Positions 16,501 through 22,441 of a DNA stretch of 59,618 nt are shown piece by piece; the first letter of the stretch is position 1, and every line of letters starts with the position of its first letter. The notes beneath the pieces are model-generated. The model saw nothing but the letters and a program-made list of their open reading frames with translations, ran no database searches and was not told the DNA's origin. The position numbers and the translations under genes were made by a program. The stretch is from an uncultured Prevotellaceae bacterium (GTDB lineage Bacteria; Bacteroidota; Bacteroidia; Bacteroidales; Muribaculaceae). The DNA lies in the NCBI GenBank assembly GCA_900320055.1, contig ONQS01000014.1, positions 1-59,618 of the forward strand, written 5' to 3'.

Positions 16501-17118
16501 GCCGCTACCGCCAGACGAGAGGAGGAACTGGAGAAGAAGAAGGCGCAGCTGCAGTACAAGGCTGCCGTGATGGACAAGGCGAACAAGGTGGCGCAAATCG
16601 CCATCAATACTGCCCTAGGTATCATGACCACCTTTGCACAACTGGGATGGCCTGCAGGCATTCCCGGTGCCGCGTTTGTCGCTGCCATGGGAGCCTTGCA
16701 GACCGCGACAGCATTGGCGCAGCCCATCAAGGCGTATAAGGAAGGCACGAAGGGCAAGCCTCACCCCGGCGGTCTCGCCGTTGTCGGTGACGGTGGCCAG
16801 GCTGAGTTGGTCATTGCTGGTCATAACGTGTGGCTCACTCCCGACACGCCGACGCTTGTGGACCTGCCCAAGGGTGCAGAGGTGTTCCCCTCCGCTACTC
16901 CCGAGGACGTGCAGCGCCTGGGAGCCTCCCTGCCGATGGCTATCACCCGCGACAAGTCAAGCGGAATGCCCGTCATCATCAACGACTACACGGCTCTTGA
17001 GGGCCGCGTCGCTGCGAACACCAAGGCGATGGGCAAACTTTTGACAAGGCTTGAGAGGAACGTCACCAGGGAACTGAAGAACCAGTCGTTTAACGCCTAT
17101 CTCAAGAGGAGGTTATGA
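13555..17118 (+). CDS. Tail tape measure protein
   Basis: At 1187 residues it is the longest phage gene here. It is almost entirely helical with long coiled-coil heptads (about 15-260 and 690-1000), rich in Gln, Glu, Lys and Ala. A hydrophobic stretch near 460-480 (ALGIGAVIALIVALYEGI) is the usual membrane-active segment. The C-terminal part (AVVGDGGQAELVIAG, PTLVDLPKGAEVFP) is a motif common at the ends of phage tape measures. It sets tail length and helps DNA entry. Its stop overlaps the next start as ATGA. Confidence 0.92.
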   Translation: MANETLITDLVAQEALDQLAALDQAMQDTLDKYTEVGKELAKGLKIPVEVQGDLDKVTQVYNTQMKNAAQTTQQLTQIQQQQQQVIANTTNTISRQLAEQEKLNKAQREAYTEQQRGLDIAKNVLGTHDQNIERMAKLNKELKNLKDAYKQQAITAEDYTRRELELKTAKQELQKILNNETKMMQAAEGSYQRLSLQLERMKMAQKQLNEEEKRGADGQALEKEIQALDAHLKDMAADMGEFQRNVGNYAIAGKSLRTELKELTMQMAQMLADGVDPTSEAFLEVAERAGTLKDAMADAKDTINDYANDTQGLTQGISVIETAVGGWQALEGAMSAFGMENEDAARATQKLMGIMSLMNGIQKVSTELTTNGTGAYRAYHAILKLLGIEKAALTTATAAEATAQQAEATAATENAVAQAAGATATEAATVAAGAHTAAVGVETAALTGATTAATALKVALAALGIGAVIALIVALYEGIKEFNEEAEKSAEISHGLNEAMKEGEKSTAATAAEMKYYVGVVNDFNGSAEEEKRLVDELNSKYGESIGYYQSIAQWKSALTSISEYYIDVLKWEAIAQANLQKYAEATAEGNLDAAAAYEKQFEFYKKMAAQQSKVVQNLVKLHGGGTKPTSSKSSRSGRRSTNTKADNGAEDAEKQMQELINEANDMLDEWQKSATQRAIAITAIVTTTSAEAFKEQVEDVRKLYGTLTEQIEENRDKAIAAEEEKYAKAKEEAKKYGKSTKELDEALISARTAMWNDYQRQIEENTADMEATIADMRADRLALIEEENEQEIASIVASNAEKANILRELYLEELRQAEGNEKKIQEVRKRYAKESAELSEQNAIDVANATIKGLEQALAIEDLTDDERKHIAEQLAKAKADLAKAVGDAEEKQLERTLKDEQEGRDGRIEAMQKWAQKAAETIGNVSDLFTAMYDNQIEKIEEQMEAEQAHHDAAIAQIDELEEHGVITKEEAELRKREIEAATARREEELEKKKAQLQYKAAVMDKANKVAQIAINTALGIMTTFAQLGWPAGIPGAAFVAAMGALQTATALAQPIKAYKEGTKGKPHPGGLAVVGDGGQAELVIAGHNVWLTPDTPTLVDLPKGAEVFPSATPEDVQRLGASLPMAITRDKSSGMPVIINDYTALEGRVAANTKAMGKLLTRLERNVTRELKNQSFNAYLKRRL

Positions 17119-17714
17119 AACAGCGGCTTGACCAACTGACGTTGCAGGAACTCATCGAGTTGTCGTGCGGCGACGCCTCAGTGCTCATCGAGCATGACGA
17201 GACACCAACGGTGGAGGAGTCGTCGAAAGCAGCCTCGCACATTCTCGCAGAGTACAAGTCCATTGCTTCCCCTGCTCAGGCAAGGATGGACCTGTCGGAG
17301 AAGGAAAAGACCACGAAGCTGACAATCAAGGAGCGCTGTGCCCGCATCGCCATGGCGTTGTGCCAGTCCGGGAGGACGGACGATGCACGGCAGATCCTCG
17401 TGGCGATGAGTGTCGGTGAGGAGCACCTGAAGACCGAAGAGGCCATCCTTGCCCGTTGCCAGTCCATCCTCGGCGAGGTGGACTATGAGCGCCAGCGCAT
17501 GTCCGAGTACAACGCCAAGCGAGCATCCAAGCAGAAGGGCACTGACCAAGTACGTCATTCCTGGTATGCCGAAATCGCCAGCGTGATGAGCATCCTCAAG
17601 GTGCCCGTCGAAATGCGCATCAATGCCTGTGTGTATGCCAACCTGGTGCATCAGGCGGTGGAGCGAAACAAGGCGATGGCCAAGATGCCTCCCCTGGCTG
17701 GAATGTTCATGTAA
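17115..17714 (+). CDS. Phage protein downstream of tape measure (199 aa)
   Basis: 199 residues, fully helical by eye, with no membrane segment. Its start (ATGA) overlaps the tape-measure stop. The middle (TIKERCARIAMALCQSGRTD) looks like a helical repeat and the end is Met-rich (NKAMAKMPPLAGMFM). A terminator follows, so it is the last gene of the tape-measure operon. No family was recognised; a tail-assembly or regulatory role is possible. Confidence 0.6.
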   Translation: MKQRLDQLTLQELIELSCGDASVLIEHDETPTVEESSKAASHILAEYKSIASPAQARMDLSEKEKTTKLTIKERCARIAMALCQSGRTDDARQILVAMSVGEEHLKTEEAILARCQSILGEVDYERQRMSEYNAKRASKQKGTDQVRHSWYAEIASVMSILKVPVEMRINACVYANLVHQAVERNKAMAKMPPLAGMFM

Positions 17715-17756
17715 TTGCCATAATATATTGCACCGCCATGCTTTCGTGCATGGTTC

Positions 17757-17784
17757 AGCCGTCCCCCCAGGGGCGGCTCTTTTT
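17757..17784 (+). terminator. Terminator after the tape-measure operon
   Basis: AGCCGTCCCC and GGGGCGGCT (17770-17778) pair with one bulged T, followed by CTTTTT. A smaller hairpin (CCATGC/GCATGG) lies just upstream. Confidence 0.85.
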
Positions 17785-17786
17785 CT

Positions 17787-17940
17787 CGTAAAGTGGCATA
17801 AAAACGTCAAAAATACGTCCAATTTCCGTGAAAATTACGTCAAAACAAGCCTTAAATCACTCATTTTCAACCGCTTTTTAAGGGCAAATAAAGTGGCAAA
17901 AAACGAGAAATTCCGCGAAAATTCCGTGAAAATTAAAGTC
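17787..17940 (+). repeat. Imperfect direct repeats in the gap before the sigma-factor genes
   Basis: The 315-base gap 17715-18029 has no gene. After the terminator it holds two related blocks about 100 bases apart. AAAGTGGCA occurs at 17790-17798 and 17890-17898; TTCCGTGAAAATTA at 17824-17837 and 17922-17935, with a variant TTCCGCGAAAA at 17911-17921. Repeats of this kind ahead of a regulator gene look like protein-binding sites. A -7 like TAATTTTG lies at 17981-17988, without a convincing -33. Confidence 0.55.
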
Positions 17941-18029
17941 TTTTGCATTTGTTGTGCCATTATTTTGCACTCGCTATTCCTAATTTTGCACCATCCAACA
18001 GCACAGACCATCTAAAAACACAAAAAACT

Positions 18030-18182
18030 ATGAATACGACCAAGGAAATACGCAAATTGCGAAAAGAGGTCCGCACCCTCCAGGATGAGGTGCGGGCGAT
18101 GAGATATGAACGGTTAGACGCTCTTATTGCCGACATGAAAAGTGCTGCCCGTGACATGTTGGAAGCAAGCCGTGGACTTTGA
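18030..18182 (+). CDS. 50-residue coiled-coil protein
   Basis: The ATG at 18030 gives 50 residues that form one continuous amphipathic helix (KEIRKLRKEVRTLQDEVRAM) with leucine heptads. It lies after the repeat-rich gap and overlaps the start of the sigma-like gene. Small coiled-coil proteins next to a sigma factor can act as partners or anti-sigma factors, but this is only a possibility. The upstream TTG-type extension to 17943 runs through the promoter region and is not supported. Confidence 0.5.
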   Translation: MNTTKEIRKLRKEVRTLQDEVRAMRYERLDALIADMKSAARDMLEASRGL

Positions 18183-18636
18183 CAGGGAAATCGTTGCGGT
18201 GTATGACAAACTGCTCCAGGCTGCGAGTTCCTATTGCCGCGACGATGGTGCCCACGACCTCGCTGCAGAAGCCGTGACGAGGGCGTTGGAGCACCGGGAC
18301 TGTTATGATCCCAGCCGTCCGTTGCTCTCATGGTGTCGGGCCATCATGAGAAACCTATGGATCAATGCAGGCTGCAGGCTGGAGAACGTGAACACCGTCC
18401 GCATGGGCGATGAGGACTGCGAGGGTGGTGCACCGCCCGACGTGGTGACTGAGAACAACGAGCTGTTGAAGATCATCCGCAGCATGTGCGGTGCATCGGT
18501 GGCGGTGGAGACCCTGTTGGAGTTCGCCCAGGGCTACTCGCTGGCCGAGATTGCCGAACGCCGGGGCATCCCATTGGGTACGGTGAAAAGGCGCATCCAT
18601 GACGGACGTGCGATGCTCCATAAAGCATTGAGTTAA
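18142..18636 (+). CDS. Phage-encoded sigma-70-like (ECF-type) factor
   Basis: About 154-164 residues with the two domains of small sigma factors. Region 2 is AAEAVTRALEHRDCYDPSRP followed by LSWCRAIMRNLWINAGCRL (family pattern: WLxxIaRN). Region 4 is a helix-turn-helix, YSLAEIAERRGIPLGTVKRR followed by IHDGRAML. The start is uncertain: GTG at 18142, 18151 or 18172 all overlap the preceding gene, and 18172 (VDFDREIVAVYDKL) gives the most natural N-terminus. It would redirect host RNA polymerase; the three TCAAGAATT promoter modules are candidate targets but nothing here proves that. A family with only the DNA-binding domain active is also possible. Confidence 0.75.
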   Translation: MLPVTCWKQAVDFDREIVAVYDKLLQAASSYCRDDGAHDLAAEAVTRALEHRDCYDPSRPLLSWCRAIMRNLWINAGCRLENVNTVRMGDEDCEGGAPPDVVTENNELLKIIRSMCGASVAVETLLEFAQGYSLAEIAERRGIPLGTVKRRIHDGRAMLHKALS

Positions 18637-18690
18637 AAAGAGTTGGTGGGCTAAAAAAAGGCGCATTTTGTTGCCTGTCATCCGCTTATT

Positions 18691-18758
18691 GGTATTATAT
18701 TTGCAATACTATAAGTGTAATAACTAACTATAAGTCAAACATTTAATTCCTTAAAGTT
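18691..18758 (+). promoter_or_regulatory. Leader type L1: promoter and 5' UTR of the 18759 gene
   Basis: TATATTTG (18696-18703) is a perfect -7 element, with TTG-containing bases about 21 upstream. The following TGCAATACTATAAGTGTAA and AGTCAAACATTTAATTCC (18733-18750), then TTAAAGTTATG, repeat the leader of the gene at 5628. Two phage genes 13 kb apart share this promoter and leader. Confidence 0.7.
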
Positions 18759-19088
18759 ATGAAGACGAATTTTCGCACCCGAGTTATGAGCTATGCTCAC
18801 CACATCTTTGAGTCCACTTCTGTCAACTGGAGCACCGCCCTCAAGAAAGCGTGGACGCTCTACCGCCTTGCCAAGATGATGCGCCAGGGCGTTGTCAAGT
18901 TCTTCTACGAAAAGGTTGACGGGAGTGCCCGAGTTGCTTACGGCACCCTGTGCAACCTACCTGCCGGTGTCACCTCACGCCGTTCTGCCACCAAGGCTCC
19001 GAACTACGGCACCATGTGCTATTGGGACACCAAGAAGCAGGCCTTCCGTTCCTTCAAGGTTGAGAACTTCATCGCCATTGCCGTATGA
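18759..19088 (+). CDS. Phage accessory protein, DUF2693-like (109 aa)
   Basis: 109 residues, basic. The central part (QGVVKFFYEKVDGSARVAYG, then TLCNLP) and the end (AFRSFKVENFIAI) resemble the small DUF2693-type domain common in bacteroidete mobile elements; this is by memory of the pattern. The gene has the same promoter/leader as the acidic protein at 5628. Its stop overlaps the next start as ATGA. Function unknown. Confidence 0.6.
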   Translation: MKTNFRTRVMSYAHHIFESTSVNWSTALKKAWTLYRLAKMMRQGVVKFFYEKVDGSARVAYGTLCNLPAGVTSRRSATKAPNYGTMCYWDTKKQAFRSFKVENFIAIAV

Positions 19089-19366
19089 AAGCCGGTATCT
19101 TAATCACAGCGACTGGGGTCACTGTAGGGGTGGCCCCGTCCAACCTCACCGACTACACCCTTGAGGAACTCCAGGGACTGGTTGATGGCAACATCGAGAT
19201 TGTCACCCTCACGGCGAACAGCATTATGGTCATCAACGAGGAAGGCAAAGGCAAGCTGCCAAAGAACGTAAGGGCGACCGTCATGGCGAAGGCCCTTGGC
19301 GCTATCTTTCCCGAGGATTACATCGCCGGTAATGCGTTGCTTTGCGCCACCGACATGGTAAAGTAA
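19085..19366 (+). CDS. Small phage protein (93 aa)
   Basis: 93 residues, coupled to the preceding gene by an ATGA overlap and followed by a terminator hairpin. It contains TLEELQGLVDGNIEIVTLTA, a pattern similar to DUF3846-type small phage proteins, in which a short query-value is compared with a stored constant. The resemblance is weak and no function can be given. Confidence 0.55.
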   Translation: MKAGILITATGVTVGVAPSNLTDYTLEELQGLVDGNIEIVTLTANSIMVINEEGKGKLPKNVRATVMAKALGAIFPEDYIAGNALLCATDMVK

Positions 19367-19385
19367 CGAGAGCGAAACAATTTAG

Positions 19386-19412
19386 ACCGCTAACAAGTTA
19401 AGAAATAGCGGT
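19386..19412 (+). terminator. Hairpin after the 18759-19366 unit
   Basis: ACCGCTA (19386-19392) and TAGCGGT (19406-19412) pair, followed by TTAG. The T-tract is short, so it is a weak terminator or a processing hairpin. Like the one at 6206 it stands just before a TCAAGAATT promoter. Confidence 0.5.
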
Positions 19413-19442
19413 TTAGTACCCATTCAACCGCAGAACCAACCC

Positions 19443-19491
19443 TCAAGAATTCAGGGGATTGGGAAAGCGGTTTTTTTCGTGGGTAATTTTG
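19443..19491 (+). promoter_or_regulatory. Phage promoter module P2 (TCAAGAATT box) before baseplate genes
   Basis: TCAAGAATT (19443-19451), TTGG (19459-19462), 21 bases, TAATTTTG (19484-19491). The ATG of the next gene lies only 4 bases after the -7 element, so the mRNA may be leaderless. Confidence 0.75.
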
Positions 19492-19495
19492 TGAT

Positions 19496-21592
19496 ATGCT
19501 CACGAAATACATACTGACGATAGGTGGAGTGGCGCACCAAGTGCCCGATGAGTGCCTGGCGAACTGGGACGAGATTTCGTTCTCGTTGAAGCGCACGGGC
19601 TACTCGGGTGTGATGCGTTCGTACTCTACGCAATTCGTCTTTGTGGGCACCATCCGCGACCTGCTGTGGGAGCACTATCTCGCCAACGGCTTCAACGCAA
19701 CTGCGAGTGTCGCTGTGCACACGATAACCAACACCCATGAGTGGGAGAAGCAGTTCGAGGCCCCCCTGGACTTCTCAAGCATTGAGAACGAGCAGGGCAA
19801 ACTGACCATCAACGCCATCGACAACACGCTGGCTGCGCTGATCAAGTCCAAGAAGAGCCAGAAGTACCAGTTCCCGGTGTCGGAGTTCAGCCTCACCAAC
19901 GTGCAGATGGGACGCATCACCTTCGCCAACTCGCAGAAGTACAAGCTGCCGAGGGCATCCAACCCGTCAGGCAATGTCGATGTCCGCAAGGACGATGCCA
20001 ACTCGCTGGTTATCTCCACCGCCTATGTGGAGCCCGCAGATGAGAGCACCGGCTATGACGGCACGAGCATCAACCGCTTCTTCGCATCTATCAGAACCGC
20101 GCCGTCACCGCTCATCCGCATCGCCTTTGAGGGTTATGTGAACTACAACCTTGCAGCGGTCAGGGACAACAACGTGGCAACGCTGCAGCTGGGCTATTGG
20201 GTTGATGACTCCAATCCACACTTCCAGCTGTGGGCCAACCTGTGCGACAATGACATCACGAAGGAACTCAGGTATGGCAGCGTCCGCAACAAATGGATTG
20301 GCAAGTCAACCCACGCCAACTATGCCACGCTGGATGCGCTGAAGGCTGCAGCAGCGGCACGCACCGACATCGTTGGCCTGTATCCTGGCTACTTCGGCAT
20401 CGTGGGCAGCAACGCATATCCTAATGCGTCATACTGGACCGACAACATGGTCTATGAGTACAACGGCTCGACGTGGGTGCAAGTAACTGCGCCAGCGAAC
20501 TACAACAAGTACGTCCTGGTTTCGGCGCAAGCTACGATGAACGCACTTGGCACCAACGAATACCCGATGCTTCAGCTCAACAACAGCATGCTGATAACCA
20601 ACGGCACGCTGACGATGACGTGGACAGATCCTGCACAGTCAACGCTCATCTTGGGTTGCATCAACCCCTCTGAGCTGCTGCAGCGCATCGTGGACAGCAT
20701 ATCCCCTGGTTCCACAGCGACCATCGCCGAGGACGATGCAGGGCTGCTGGCCAAGACATACATCTCACCCGCCGAGGTGCTGCGCCGCATTCCCGACCCG
20801 AAGGTGTTCACCACGTTTGGAAACTTCGCCGACTGGATGGAGGCCGTGTTCGGCTACACCTACCGCGTCGTTGGCAACGAGGTGCAGTTCGTGCACCGCT
20901 CCGAGGTGTTCGATTCCTCGTCCGTCAAGGTGATAGAGCGTTTCCGCGACGTGAAGTACAGCGTTGATGACGGCATCATCTATTCCGAGGTCAATGCCGG
21001 GTACGGCAAGAAGGAGTATGGCGAGATCAACGGCCGCCTGGAGACCAACTTCACCAACTACTACTCCACAGGCTACAGTTCCACCGACAGGAAATTGTCG
21101 CTCATCAGCAAGTACCGCGCCGACTCCTACGGCATCGAGTTCACCATCCGCAAGGGCGAGAAGGAGAACGAGACCAAGGACGACAAGAACGACGAGGATG
21201 TTTTCTTCCTGTGCGCCGAGATGGATAGCGGATTGATCAAGTATGACGCATCCAAGAACGCTGCCTATGCCCCTGACGTATGTGTGGAGAACAATGCGGG
21301 CCTCATCGCCGCCATGGGCAACGGCAAGGCCGTGACGCTCACCATGACGAGCAGCGACGGCAACAACGAGCTGGAGGACATCGCCATCGCTGCCGGCACG
21401 GCACTGTTCAGTGCCGGTGAACTGGAGTTCACCACCGACGACATGAACGAGCCCGCAGTCCTCGACGGACTGGTGCAGCTGGACTATGACGGTTTCCGTT
21501 ACACGGGCTTCATCGGCGAGGTCAAGGCACGTTTCGGCCGTGAGAACGGGTTCGAGTACACACTCATCGTAAAAGAAATAACAGCACTATGA
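19496..21592 (+). CDS. Tail/baseplate protein (698 aa)
   Basis: A 698-residue beta-rich protein in the slot for distal-tail and tail-associated proteins. It begins MLTKYILTIGGVAHQVPDEC and the first about 150 residues resemble the N-terminal region of distal-tail proteins (WEKQFEAPLDFSSIENEQGK). The middle (20040-20640) contains a carbohydrate-module-like region with SYWTDNMVYEYNGSTWVQVT. The C-terminus (DGLVQLDYDGFRYTGFIGEV) is again strand-rich. It has its own promoter, and its stop overlaps the next start (ATGA). A central role in the baseplate or host contact is inferred from place and size. Confidence 0.65.
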   Translation: MLTKYILTIGGVAHQVPDECLANWDEISFSLKRTGYSGVMRSYSTQFVFVGTIRDLLWEHYLANGFNATASVAVHTITNTHEWEKQFEAPLDFSSIENEQGKLTINAIDNTLAALIKSKKSQKYQFPVSEFSLTNVQMGRITFANSQKYKLPRASNPSGNVDVRKDDANSLVISTAYVEPADESTGYDGTSINRFFASIRTAPSPLIRIAFEGYVNYNLAAVRDNNVATLQLGYWVDDSNPHFQLWANLCDNDITKELRYGSVRNKWIGKSTHANYATLDALKAAAAARTDIVGLYPGYFGIVGSNAYPNASYWTDNMVYEYNGSTWVQVTAPANYNKYVLVSAQATMNALGTNEYPMLQLNNSMLITNGTLTMTWTDPAQSTLILGCINPSELLQRIVDSISPGSTATIAEDDAGLLAKTYISPAEVLRRIPDPKVFTTFGNFADWMEAVFGYTYRVVGNEVQFVHRSEVFDSSSVKVIERFRDVKYSVDDGIIYSEVNAGYGKKEYGEINGRLETNFTNYYSTGYSSTDRKLSLISKYRADSYGIEFTIRKGEKENETKDDKNDEDVFFLCAEMDSGLIKYDASKNAAYAPDVCVENNAGLIAAMGNGKAVTLTMTSSDGNNELEDIAIAAGTALFSAGELEFTTDDMNEPAVLDGLVQLDYDGFRYTGFIGEVKARFGRENGFEYTLIVKEITAL

Positions 21593-22437
21593 AGATAAGT
21601 CCATTCACACCGTTGCATTTTGGGAACGAGCCCGAGTCGGACGGTCTGCCGAGCAGATATGTCCAGCTGTTCGCGTCCACCGACCAGATCATGGTCCAGG
21701 TGCTCGCCGGCAGCGACGAGACGTTGTCCGATGCCACGCTCAAGGATGCCCACGGTAGTGACGTAATCGGCACGATAGGTTGGAACGAATGGGAGATGAA
21801 CGAGGACAAGTCCTGTTTCTTCCTGACGTTGCAGGGCCTGTCGCCAGGCCATTACATCCTTAATGTCGGCGGCATCGACAGCGACGAGTTCATCATCACC
21901 GATGACGCGCAGCTGCTTGCCCGCACAACGCTCATCCAGTACAGGTTCAAGGACAACCGTCAGCGTGACGATGTCGTGTCGGTCATCCACTATGTGCCGT
22001 TCTTCTTCGACTGGCGTGTTCCTGGAGGCTTCAAGGACTCGGGCTGGCAGTTCGGCGTGAGCAATGAGCAGTTCGTGACGCAACGTGAGGACGTGGTGGA
22101 ACTGTTCGCCATGGACTATGTGACCAAAGCCTTCACGATGGGAGGCCCCGAGGGTGTCCCCGTGTGGTATGGCGAGTTGCTGAACAGGCTGCTGACCTGC
22201 TCCTATGTGTACTTCGACGGCGTGCGCTACACACGCAACGAGAGCGAGACGCCCTCGATGTCCACGCTGGTGGACGGTCTCGACTCTTTCGTGTTCACGC
22301 AGTCGCTTCGCAGGGCGGTGACACTGGATCCCGAGATTGAGGAACTGAACCATACGGTGCTCAGGCGCATCGACTCGACCTACTACCGAGAGGCCGAGAT
22401 TGACAGTGAAAATAATACTAACCGGTTAATATTATAG
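21589..22437 (+). CDS. Baseplate/tail protein (282 aa)
   Basis: 282 residues, soluble, translationally coupled to the preceding baseplate gene by ATGA and followed 4 bases later by the fibre gene. Strand-rich segments such as RYVQLFASTDQIMVQVLAGS and GHYILNVGGIDSDEFIITDD suggest a baseplate hub or adaptor that carries the fibre. The C-terminal region (RAVTLDPEIEELNHTVLRRI) may form a helix. No family was recognised. Confidence 0.6.
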   Translation: MKISPFTPLHFGNEPESDGLPSRYVQLFASTDQIMVQVLAGSDETLSDATLKDAHGSDVIGTIGWNEWEMNEDKSCFFLTLQGLSPGHYILNVGGIDSDEFIITDDAQLLARTTLIQYRFKDNRQRDDVVSVIHYVPFFFDWRVPGGFKDSGWQFGVSNEQFVTQREDVVELFAMDYVTKAFTMGGPEGVPVWYGELLNRLLTCSYVYFDGVRYTRNESETPSMSTLVDGLDSFVFTQSLRRAVTLDPEIEELNHTVLRRIDSTYYREAEIDSENNTNRLIL

Positions 22438-22441
22438 AGAT

